Below, piece by piece: positions 1-6,500 of a DNA stretch of 6,500 bases. Position 1 is the stretch's first letter, and the number at the start of each line of letters is the position of its first letter. The notes under the pieces are model-generated. The model did not search any database, was not told the origin of the DNA, and saw only the letters and a list, made by a program, of their open reading frames with translations. This stretch comes from an uncultured Collinsella sp. GTDB taxonomy: Bacteria; Actinomycetota; Coriobacteriia; Coriobacteriales; Coriobacteriaceae. Made by a program: the position numbers and the translations under genes. The stretch lies in NCBI GenBank assembly GCA_902494685.1, contig CABUUE010000087.1, positions 1-6,500 on the forward strand, in the 5' to 3' direction.

Positions 1-341
1 AAGCTCCGGGGCTCGAAGGGCAGCGTCTCCGCGTCTCCGACGACAAAGCTGACGTTATCGAGCCGCTTTGCCCGGGCGACGTCGATCATCCCGGGTGTGA
101 GGTCGAGTCCAGTCAAGTGCTTGCTGGGGTACCGGGCGTGGAGCAGTTCTAGGACGGCTCCGGTTCCACAGCCCACGTCGAGCGCGTCCTCGAACGGTTC
201 GAGCTCAAGCTCCTCGAGCATTTGCGGATAGTCGTCCTTGCACATCTCGTAAATGCCGGCATGGCCGGATTCGTAGACCTTTGCCGCCTCGGTGAACTCC
301 TTGATGGAGAGCTGCTTGAGCTCCTCTGCCGATCTTGCCAT
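1..341 (-). CDS. Class I SAM-dependent methyltransferase, N-terminal part (3' end beyond the left edge)
   Basis: The gene reads from ATG at 341 to the left edge without a stop, giving 113 residues. A textbook SAM-binding motif I, LDVGCGTG, lies at residues 54-61 after a helical N-terminal segment. GLD at 78-80 places the acidic ribose-binding residue (D80) at the end of strand 2, and VGDAETLPF at 101-109 is the adenine-contact region with D103. This order matches the Methyltransf_11/UbiE-like Rossmann fold, whose members transfer a methyl group from S-adenosylmethionine to small molecules in the cytosol. The acceptor is set by the missing C-terminal half and cannot be named. The start is supported by AAGGAG four bases upstream. 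The gene is separated from the upstream permease by 119 nt holding a strong terminator, so it is probably its own unit or fed by readthrough. All five arginine codons are CGG or AGA, whereas neighbouring genes mostly use CGC. The fold is secure; the specific function is unknown. Confidence 0.92.
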   Translation of the reverse strand, partial: MARSAEELKQLSIKEFTEAAKVYESGHAGIYEMCKDDYPQMLEELELEPFEDALDVGCGTGAVLELLHARYPSKHLTGLDLTPGMIDVARAKRLDNVSFVVGDAETLPFEPRS

Positions 342-345
342 GGGT

Positions 346-351
346 CTCCTT
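346..351 (-). promoter_or_regulatory. Ribosome binding site of the methyltransferase
   Basis: AAGGAG is followed by four bases (ACCC) and then the ATG at 341. It is one of the strongest Shine-Dalgarno matches in the window and fixes the methyltransferase start. Confidence 0.8.
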
Positions 352-380
352 CTGTTCGGGGAAGTCTGACGTTGCGCGCG

Positions 381-408
381 TTTGCCCACGTCGGGCCTGG
401 CGGGCAAA
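381..408 (-). repeat. Inverted repeat in the leader of the methyltransferase gene
   Basis: Read on the minus strand, TTTGCCC is separated by 14 nt from its perfect complement GGGCAAA, giving a 7-bp stem. It lies between the terminator at 411-448 and the methyltransferase start. Its 5' arm begins inside the T-rich tail of that terminator, and no T-tract follows it, so it is not itself a convincing terminator. It could be a leader structure or an operator dyad, or it may be chance in GC-rich DNA. Confidence 0.4.
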
Positions 409-448
409 TAACGCGGGGGCACCCTTCCTTCGGTTCGTGCCCCCGCGT
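405..448 (-). terminator. Rho-independent terminator after the FtsX-type permease gene
   Basis: On the minus strand, ACGCGGGGGCAC pairs perfectly over 12 bp with GTGCCCCCGCGT across a 14-nt loop (arms at 437-448 and 411-422). A short T-rich tail, TTATTT, follows. The structure begins 13 nt after the permease stop at 461. The T-tract appears only on the minus-strand side, which gives the direction. The tail is short and interrupted, so termination may be incomplete and some readthrough into the methyltransferase is possible. Confidence 0.75.
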
Positions 449-460
449 GCGGGCGGTTCT

Positions 461-3127
461 CTATTCCTGGACCTTCAGCGCCTCGGAGAGGCTCACGCGC
501 TTGATGGAGCGCGTGTGTAGCAGCGCCACGACCAGGTAGGTCGCAAAGCCAATGCCGACGCATGCAGCCATAGACCAAGCGGGCACGTAGATCTCGATAT
601 TGCCGTTATAGGCGAGCAGCATCGAGCGGAAGATGGCCGTGAGCGAGCCAATAATGACCGGCAGGCTCAGCACGAGTGACGCCGCCACGCACAACGTGAT
701 CGAGCGGATGTACAGATGCGAAATCTCGCTATCGCGATAGCCAAAGACTTTCATGTAGCTGATCGAACGGGCGCTGTGGTCGATCACCGCCTTGGTCAGC
801 AGGTACATAAACAGCAGGAAGATAAACACCGCGAGCCCGATCATCATTCCGATCATTTTGCTCATCATGCCGATGAACTGGTCGCCCACGGCCCGCATGT
901 CGTCGGGCGTGGTGTCGCCGGCAAAGTAACGGGCATCGAGGTCGAGCTTCTCGTCGCTCACATAGCCGTTAAAGTAGGCGGCGTCGTTGCCGAACAGCTC
1001 GTTAAAGTCGTCGATACTCATATAGATATTCATGTCCGACTTTGAGCCCCGGGCACAGTCCTTGCCCGCGTACTCAAGGGAATAATGCTCGCCCTCGTAC
1101 TTGTCGCCGAGCGTGACCTTCTGACCCTCGCTCCAGCCAAACTTATCGAGCAGGCCGCCGCCAAAGACGACGCGTCCATCGCCGACGTCAAGCCCTTTCC
1201 AATAGCGCGAATCGGATGAAATGCCGTAGACGGAAATCGTCTCCTCGCCATTACCATCGCCGCGGTCGTATTGCAGCTGGTAAACAGCATATTTCTCGGT
1301 CTGTGCGATTGCGCCCGCGCCGTTGTCGGTCGTATTGACCGGGTGGATATCGTCGTTGTCAGTGTCGATCTTAGAGGCCTTGTCGATCAGGTCGATAGCC
1401 TCGTCGCGGTTGCAGCCGAGGGCATCGGCAAGATCGTCAAGGCGCGCGTAGAGCGCATCCTTCTTGTCCTGGACCTTGGCAAGCGCATCCTGCGCCGCGG
1501 CCAGGCTCTCAGCAGACGGAGCGCTGGTCGCGGCATCGGCTGCCGCCTGCGCCGCATCGGCCGCGTCGTCAAGCTCGTCATCGGCATCCTGAGCGGCGGA
1601 AAGCAGCGCGCCGTCAACCAACTGCAAGCGCTCGAGTGCCGACCACTGCTCGCGCTCCTCGGCAGTACCCTCGAGCTCCAGCGGCGCCTTGAGCGTGTAC
1701 TGGTGCTCGGCGACCAGGCCTGTCTCGAGGTTGTCCGCATAGTGCGTCATCGTGGGCAGAATCGCCAGGCCAAAGAGCAGCAGCAGCGACGCAAACGCAA
1801 TGCCCACGAAGAGCGTGGCGAAGTTGCCCAGATTGCGCAGGAAGATACGCAGGCGGAAGCGGGAAACAAAACCCATGCGCTCCGGCAGCTGCAGGCCGCG
1901 CTTGGTGCCCGATTTGCCACTCGCCTCGTGACGAAGGAACTGCAACGGCGTCTTGCCCATCTTGCGAAGCAGACCCACCAGCGTGATGAGGATGAGCGCG
2001 GCGGCGGGAACCACGGCGCACTTCACAAAGATCTCCCAGCTCCAGTACACCTGGAAGGGCGGCAGGCTGTACGAAGCGTAATAGAGGCTGCGCATGGGCT
2101 CAGTAAAGAACACAACGCCGAGCGCAGTGCCCAAAAGCGCCGCGACCACGCCCACGATGGCGGGAAGCGCAAGGTAGTGCAGCACGATCTCGCGTCGACG
2201 ATAGCCGCTGGCGAGCAGCGTGCCGATGATGGCGCTCTCCTCCTCGATGGTGGCGTCGGTAAGGACCACAAAGACGAACGCCATGATCACGATGATGATG
2301 TCGAGCAGCGTCATCCACATCATAGAGTCGCCGTCCACGTCATCGCGCGCATAGCCAATGCCCTGATTGGAATCGGCGTCGATCAGATCGTCCACGCGCG
2401 CATCGGCGTCGGTCAGTGCCTCGACCATATCTTGCTCGGCGTCGATGCGGTCCGCGGTGGGGAGGTCGCGATTGGTAAAGGTGAAGGAGTAGGTGTAGGC
2501 GGGTGCGCCGCCGGCATCCTCGAGCGCGGCAAAGCCGCCATCGGTGACCTCGGCCACGCCGTACGTGATGGTGTTCACCGTAAAGTCCGAATTGTTGAGG
2601 AACAGCGCCTGGCTATCGGGCTGGGTCATGATGCCGCAGATGGTGTAGGTGCGACCCTCGAGCTCGACTTTATCGCCCACGGCGAGGCCGTTGTTGGTGG
2701 CAAAGACACGGTCGATGGCTACCTCATCGTCCGTCTTGGGCTCCTTGCCCTCACAGTAGGACGCGATATCGACCTTGGTGCGGTGCGCATAGGTGCGCAG
2801 CGTGCGCTTGGTGCCGTCGTCGCCGGCGGTCTTTTTGATGATGGCGTCGATGGAGAAATTCTTGTAGAGCGTAACGCCGCCGACGTCGCCGGCCGCATCC
2901 TCGGCGGCCTTGAGCTGGTCTTTGGTGGCCTCGAAGGAGGTGGTCACGCGGCCGTCCTCAATCGTGTACGCATCGCGCATGTCGTCGATAAGGCAGCCGA
3001 TGGAATGCGCTGCGAGCAAAAAGCCCGAGGTGAGAGCGATGCTTCCGCACATAAGCAAAAAGATGCCCAGGTACTTGCCGATATTGCGGCGCAGCTCGCG
3101 CGGGAGACGTTTTGCGAGAGGTGTCAT
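461..3127 (-). CDS. Two-module FtsX/MacB-type ABC transporter permease with coiled-coil extracytoplasmic domain
   Basis: This is the membrane subunit (888 residues) of an ABC transporter working with the ATPase encoded just upstream. Helix 1 (about residues 16-40) follows a basic N-terminus. The first extracytoplasmic, MacB_PCD-like domain covers about 41-269, then helices lie near 270-288, 317-341 and 365-386. A basic cytosolic linker leads to helix 5 (436-458), a second extracytoplasmic domain (459-755) and helices near 757-778, 809-833 and 849-870. The C-terminus SEALKVQE is typical of FtsX domains, and GKTPLQFLRHEA near 391-402 is its counterpart ending module one. Residues 508-590 form an Ala/Asp-rich helical stretch with a heptad series L549, V552, K556, L559, L563, L566, L570. 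ATG at 3127 is chosen because AGGCGG precedes it; an in-frame TTG at 3142 overlapping the ATPase has no ribosome site. Relatives are mechanotransmission-type pumps for lipids, peptides or antibiotics, or regulators of cell-wall enzymes; the substrate here is unknown. Confidence 0.93.
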   Translation of the reverse strand: MTPLAKRLPRELRRNIGKYLGIFLLMCGSIALTSGFLLAAHSIGCLIDDMRDAYTIEDGRVTTSFEATKDQLKAAEDAAGDVGGVTLYKNFSIDAIIKKTAGDDGTKRTLRTYAHRTKVDIASYCEGKEPKTDDEVAIDRVFATNNGLAVGDKVELEGRTYTICGIMTQPDSQALFLNNSDFTVNTITYGVAEVTDGGFAALEDAGGAPAYTYSFTFTNRDLPTADRIDAEQDMVEALTDADARVDDLIDADSNQGIGYARDDVDGDSMMWMTLLDIIIVIMAFVFVVLTDATIEEESAIIGTLLASGYRRREIVLHYLALPAIVGVVAALLGTALGVVFFTEPMRSLYYASYSLPPFQVYWSWEIFVKCAVVPAAALILITLVGLLRKMGKTPLQFLRHEASGKSGTKRGLQLPERMGFVSRFRLRIFLRNLGNFATLFVGIAFASLLLLFGLAILPTMTHYADNLETGLVAEHQYTLKAPLELEGTAEEREQWSALERLQLVDGALLSAAQDADDELDDAADAAQAAADAATSAPSAESLAAAQDALAKVQDKKDALYARLDDLADALGCNRDEAIDLIDKASKIDTDNDDIHPVNTTDNGAGAIAQTEKYAVYQLQYDRGDGNGEETISVYGISSDSRYWKGLDVGDGRVVFGGGLLDKFGWSEGQKVTLGDKYEGEHYSLEYAGKDCARGSKSDMNIYMSIDDFNELFGNDAAYFNGYVSDEKLDLDARYFAGDTTPDDMRAVGDQFIGMMSKMIGMMIGLAVFIFLLFMYLLTKAVIDHSARSISYMKVFGYRDSEISHLYIRSITLCVAASLVLSLPVIIGSLTAIFRSMLLAYNGNIEIYVPAWSMAACVGIGFATYLVVALLHTRSIKRVSLSEALKVQE

Positions 3128-3135
3128 GGCGCCGC

Positions 3136-3861
<726 letters not shown>

Positions 3862-3878
3862 TGTTAGCCTCGTACTAC

Positions 3879-3907
3879 TTTATGAACGTAATAGTAAACC
3901 TTGGCGA
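3879..3907 (-). promoter_or_regulatory. Candidate promoter for the MacB/LolD-type ATPase-permease pair
   Basis: On the minus strand a -35-like TCGCCA (3902-3907, 4 of 6 consensus bases) is 17 nt from a -10-like CATAAA (3879-3884, 4 of 6). Transcription would start near 3872, leaving a leader of only about 10-25 nt depending on the ATG used. The site sits in the most AT-rich part of the gap between the two ABC operons, which favours a promoter, but both boxes are weak and other placements are possible. Confidence 0.35.
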
Positions 3908-3913
3908 ACTATT
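3890..3913. repeat. Inverted repeat AATAGT-N12-ACTATT overlapping the candidate promoter
   Basis: A perfect 6-bp dyad, AATAGT (3890-3895) and ACTATT (3908-3913), flanks the -35-like hexamer at 3902-3907. A further TACTA at 3873-3877 faces TAGTA at 3892-3896. The placement resembles an operator for a dimeric repressor or response regulator, but no regulator gene is in the window, and short AT-rich dyads arise by chance. Confidence 0.35.
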
Positions 3914-3942
3914 TTGGGGCGAGGCCTAGGATTTATTTCAGA

Positions 3943-5148
3943 CTAGGCGCGGGATTTGGCGCGTGCGAGAGCCAGGCCTACGGCGGCAATGGCGGCGGCG
4001 AAGAGCACGGTGACGCCCAGGTCGCAGGCGATGTCGCCCAACACGGCAGACGTCAGGTCCGAAGCAAGCGCCTTGCCGATCGCGTCGTTCACCCAATACG
4101 TCGGCACAAAGTGCGCCACCGTCTGCACGGCCGAGCCCATGAGCGACAGCGGCATCCAAGCGCCGCCCAAAAACGTCATGAGCATGCCGAGCAGGTTGCC
4201 CACACCGTTGAGCAGCTCCTCACGCGCGCCCAGGCTCGAAAGGGCAAAGCCAACGGCCAGAGGCGTGCACGCCAGGGCAAACGTCGCCGCCAGCGCCAGG
4301 CACACACGACCCACGCCGACCTCGGCAACCGCGCCGGCAAAGCCCACGACGCCCATCATGCTCGACACAAACCAGATGCAGACGGTGAGCACCGCAGCAG
4401 CCGCGAACACGGCAAGCGAGCGCTGGCGCTCGGAGACCGGGCCGGCCTCCATGCGGCGCACACGCTCGGGCTCGTTCATGCCCGAGAACACCAGTCCCAC
4501 CGACACGATGACCGACGAGATGATCGCGTACGCGCCAAAGTTGAAGTACGACTCGAGCGTGGCGGCGGCAGTCGAGTCGACCTTGACCTGCTCGATCTCG
4601 ACCTCGGCACGCTCGGTGGCCGCGTGTTCGGCAGCCTTGGCGACGTCACCGTTGGAGGCAGCAGACTCAAGTGCGGCCGCAGCGCCCGCGAGCGAGATCC
4701 AGCGCGAGGCCTCGGCAGACGAAAGCGCCGCCGCCATGGTGCCGGCACCGTAGGTCACATCGAGCTTGGGTAGGGACTCCCCCGCACGGGCGGCTGCAAC
4801 GAGGTCGCCCTCAAACCCCTCCGGGATAAAGAACACGCAGTCGGCGCTACCCTTGGCGCTGTTGCTCTTGGAGAGCGCGTCCGCAAGGTCGTACGTGTCG
4901 TCGCCGATGCCCGTGACCAGCTCAAAACGCGAACCCAGATGCTTGGTAAGCGCACGCGAAAGGTCGCTGTCGTCGCGGTCGACCACGATCACGTTGGCAT
5001 CGTAGGACTTGTACTCGGTGAGCTGCGACGAGTTCCAGCTCACCGAGGCCGCGATGAATACGCCCATGAGCGAGATGAACACCGTATAGATGAGCAGGTA
5101 GAACGGGTGCGCTAGCGCCATGCGAAGCGCGGTCTTAAAGGTGCTCAT
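3943..5148 (-). CDS. ABC-2 type transporter permease, second subunit (ABC2_membrane_3-like)
   Basis: This 401-residue membrane subunit belongs to an ABC-2 exporter. One helix near residues 13-36 is followed by an extracytoplasmic domain (about 40-200) starting with a strand pattern, ANVIVVDRDDSDLSRAL, usual in this family. Helices follow near 204-224, 247-269, 283-306, 312-335 and 374-394. FLGGAWMPLSLM and FVPTYWVNDAIGKAL (about 326-361) match the conserved ABC-2 region before the last helix, which lies at the membrane surface. The domain carries a long Ala-rich helical stretch (about 138-200). ATG at 5148 is taken as the start because AAGGAG lies five bases upstream; the in-frame TTG at 5163 is unsupported. 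The ATG falls inside the end of the first permease gene, a 14-nt overlap implying translational coupling. The likely partner is that permease, forming a heterodimer. Family substrates include drugs, ions, lipids and peptides; this one is not identifiable. The gene ends the operon with no visible terminator after the stop at 3943. Confidence 0.92.
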   Translation of the reverse strand: MSTFKTALRMALAHPFYLLIYTVFISLMGVFIAASVSWNSSQLTEYKSYDANVIVVDRDDSDLSRALTKHLGSRFELVTGIGDDTYDLADALSKSNSAKGSADCVFFIPEGFEGDLVAAARAGESLPKLDVTYGAGTMAAALSSAEASRWISLAGAAAALESAASNGDVAKAAEHAATERAEVEIEQVKVDSTAAATLESYFNFGAYAIISSVIVSVGLVFSGMNEPERVRRMEAGPVSERQRSLAVFAAAAVLTVCIWFVSSMMGVVGFAGAVAEVGVGRVCLALAATFALACTPLAVGFALSSLGAREELLNGVGNLLGMLMTFLGGAWMPLSLMGSAVQTVAHFVPTYWVNDAIGKALASDLTSAVLGDIACDLGVTVLFAAAIAAVGLALARAKSRA

Positions 5149-6322
5149 AGCGGCTCCTTCCAAAGATCAGCGTGGCGGCGGCAACGAACAGCAACGCCAT
5201 AAGGACCAGCGCGCCGGCGCGAACGACAAAGGGGCCCAAGTCCTCAAAGAAATACAGGCGGTTGAACATGTCGCAGATGAGCTTGACGGGGTTGAGCCAG
5301 CACTCGGCCGGGCAGGCGCGGGCGACGTCGTCGGCAAGCGCCATCGCCGGCTCGCCGTAGAGGCCGGCGAACAGGGCGCACGTGGTAGCAAAGCCCGTGA
5401 GGATGCCGGACTTGGACGCCTTGCCGCCCTTAACGGGAAGCGTGCCCACAAAGAGTCCCAGGCCCGTGGCGGCAAGCGCGGAAGCGGCGCCGCCCACCAA
5501 ACACAGTCCCTCGCGCCCGCCAAAGTCGATGCCCACGACCAGGCGCACGTAGCCAATCGCAATCGCCATCGAGGCAAAGGAGACCAGCCACGAGCCCACA
5601 AAGATACCGGCCAGCGACGCCGTCTTGGAAAGACCGCCCACGCAGCGACGCGCGCCAAGGCCCGATAGATTGGGCTGCAGATCGACGACGCTCAAGGCGG
5701 CAAACTCGGCAGACATCATCGCGACCAGGCCAAAAAGCGCGTAATAGTAGATGACCGTGCCATCGGGTGTGGTGCGTGTCAGGCTTACGCGGCGGGTGCC
5801 GCCCTCGAGCGACAGGGCGCGCGCAACCGCCTCCGGGTCGGCGAGCGCCGCCGGGTTGTCCTGGGCAATCTGGGATATGAGCTCGGCATTTTGTGTATAC
5901 GAGCTTGCCACCGTCTCCAAAATGCTGCGGTCGGTGAGCACCGACGAGGCGCGCGAGCTGTCATAACTCGAAAGCAGTGTGAGCTTGGGTGTGCCCGCGA
6001 CATCGACCGTGTAGATGCCCGCGACCCCGCCGGCCTTGAGCGCACGGTTCGCGGCGTCCACATCCTCGCACTCGTGAATCTCGAGCAGTTGATCGTCGCC
6101 CTCCTTGGCAAGCGAGGTCGCCACGTCCTTAAAGGACGAAGCGCCCCAGGTTTCGTCAGCGACAACGGCTACCGGCACCGGGTCGATCTTGCCGTCGGAG
6201 CTGAGGTTCGCAAACATAAACATGAACATCGTGGAAAGCGCCATGGGAAAGATCGCGCCCCAGACCCACGTACTCGGTCGGCGCAGCAGCGTCTTGACCG
6301 TAATGATAATGGTGTTGAACAT
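5135..6322 (-). CDS. ABC-2 type transporter permease, first subunit (ABC2_membrane_3-like)
   Basis: This 395-residue permease has the same layout as its downstream neighbour. There is one N-terminal helix (about 19-39), an extracytoplasmic domain (about 42-185) and five further helices near 189-212, 236-260, 272-294, 306-325 and 366-387. The N-terminus MFNTIIITVKTLLRRPSTWV is the amphipathic, basic lead-in usual for ABC-2 permeases, and LNPVKLICDMFNRLYFFEDL (343-362) matches the conserved segment before the last helix. That segment follows three cysteines, C337, C341 and C350, of which C337 and C341 sit in the loop before helix six. Start ATG at 6322 is nine bases after the upstream ATPase stop, with AGGGGG overlapping that stop as the ribosome site. 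The last 14 nt overlap the next permease gene. It most likely pairs with that protein and the upstream ATPase in one exporter; sequence divergence between the two permeases argues for a heterodimer. Substrate unknown. Confidence 0.92.
   Translation of the reverse strand: MFNTIIITVKTLLRRPSTWVWGAIFPMALSTMFMFMFANLSSDGKIDPVPVAVVADETWGASSFKDVATSLAKEGDDQLLEIHECEDVDAANRALKAGGVAGIYTVDVAGTPKLTLLSSYDSSRASSVLTDRSILETVASSYTQNAELISQIAQDNPAALADPEAVARALSLEGGTRRVSLTRTTPDGTVIYYYALFGLVAMMSAEFAALSVVDLQPNLSGLGARRCVGGLSKTASLAGIFVGSWLVSFASMAIAIGYVRLVVGIDFGGREGLCLVGGAASALAATGLGLFVGTLPVKGGKASKSGILTGFATTCALFAGLYGEPAMALADDVARACPAECWLNPVKLICDMFNRLYFFEDLGPFVVRAGALVLMALLFVAAATLIFGRSRYEHL
5154..5159 (-). promoter_or_regulatory. 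Ribosome binding site of the second ABC-2 permease, inside the first permease gene
   Basis: AAGGAG lies five bases before ATG 5148 and is made from the Gly-Arg-Ser codons near the end of the upstream permease (GGA AGG AGC). It decides the ATG over the in-frame TTG at 5163. Its position before the upstream stop (TAA at 5135-5137) is the usual arrangement for termination-reinitiation coupling. Confidence 0.8.
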
Positions 6323-6327
6323 GGCTG

Positions 6328-6333
6328 CCCCCT
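6328..6333 (-). promoter_or_regulatory. Ribosome binding site of the first ABC-2 permease, overlapping the ATPase stop
   Basis: AGGGGG sits five bases before the ATG at 6322 and shares its first two bases with the upstream TAG stop (6332-6334). This ties translation of the permease to that of the ATPase. Confidence 0.6.
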
Positions 6334-6500
6334 AGTCGCGCAGCTCGCGGCCGGTGATCTCGAGGAACACGTCGTTGAGGGTCGGCGGCTCGGAATAAAT
6401 GCGGCCAAGCGCCACGTCATGCGAGCGCAGCGCATCGAGAATGTCCGTCAGGTTATGCGGGCTCGCCTCGCACGAAAACGTGAGCTGGCCCGCCGTCGCC
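6332..6500 (-). CDS. ABC-2 exporter ATP-binding protein, C-terminal 56 residues (5' part beyond the right edge)
   Basis: From the right edge the frame reads 56 residues to a TAG at 6332-6334. The tail contains SEPPTLNDVFLEITGREL, the hallmark end of DrrA/CcmA-type ABC-2 ATPases (usual form P-T-L-E-D-V-F-L-x-L-T-G-R). Just before it, residues of the form FSCEASPHNLTDILDALRSHDVA fit the small alpha/beta regulatory domain that follows the nucleotide-binding core in this family. The Walker, signature and H-loop motifs all lie outside the window, so ATPase integrity cannot be judged. The stop is nine bases before the first permease, so the two belong to one operon, and the protein is expected to bind both downstream permeases on the cytoplasmic side. 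Arginine codons here are all CGC, in contrast to the methyltransferase at the far end. Confidence 0.9.
   Translation of the reverse strand, partial: ATAGQLTFSCEASPHNLTDILDALRSHDVALGRIYSEPPTLNDVFLEITGRELRD

Noticed and set aside
222..539. A 105-codon plus-strand open frame over the methyltransferase start and terminator
   Set aside because: It runs through a 12-bp terminator stem and antisense to a clear SAM-binding motif gene; no family features.
1500..1600. Possible DNA repeat in the Ala/Asp-coding stretch
   Set aside because: The similarity comes from repeated Ala and Asp codons; no regular unit recurs, so it is protein low complexity rather than a DNA repeat.
3921..3930. GAGGCCTAGG as a terminator for the ABC-2 operon
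   Set aside because: It consists only of overlapping short palindromes (AGGCCT, CCTAGG) with no loop and no T-tract, so it cannot form a terminator hairpin.
5149..5163. TTG start at 5163 for the second ABC-2 permease
   Set aside because: The AAGGAG at 5154-5159 lies downstream of it and is well placed for ATG 5148.
5120..5668. A 182-codon plus-strand open frame opposite the first ABC-2 permease
   Set aside because: Basic, His/Arg/Gly-rich product with no domain, antisense to a membrane protein gene; a composition artefact.

Overview
The window is GC-rich (around 60% or more by eye), with every supportable gene on the minus strand, so transcription runs from position 6500 towards position 1. 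GC-ending codons dominate. The FtsX-type permease carries an Ala/Asp-rich helical insertion. Together with the gene styles this suggests a high-GC Gram-positive, most likely a gut actinobacterium of the Coriobacteriia (Collinsella-like). That assignment is an inference from composition and style; no marker gene is present.

Right part (3943-6500): an ABC-2 type exporter operon. It contains the last 56 codons of an ATP-binding subunit (running off the right edge), then two six-helix ABC-2 permeases of similar design. The ATPase and first permease are 9 nt apart, and the two permeases overlap by 14 nt, so the three are translationally linked. The two permeases probably pair as a heterodimer on an ATPase dimer.

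Middle part (461-3861): a second, unrelated ABC system of the MacB/LolD type. A complete 241-residue ATPase is followed after 8 nt by an 888-residue permease with two FtsX modules. That permease has two large extracytoplasmic domains, the second containing a predicted coiled-coil hairpin. An 81-nt AT-richer gap before the ATPase holds a weak promoter candidate and a small dyad. A strong stem-loop terminator follows the permease gene.

Left part (1-341): the 5' portion of a class I SAM-dependent methyltransferase running off the left edge. It has its own good ribosome binding site, and its arginine codons differ from those of its neighbours.

Substrates of both transporters cannot be read from the sequence. 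No RNA gene, mobile element, CRISPR array or attachment site was seen, and no gene-free stretch exceeds 120 nt. I see no clearly undescribed system; the most distinctive items are the built-in coiled coil of the FtsX permease, the paired hairpins at 381-448 and the dyad near 3900.
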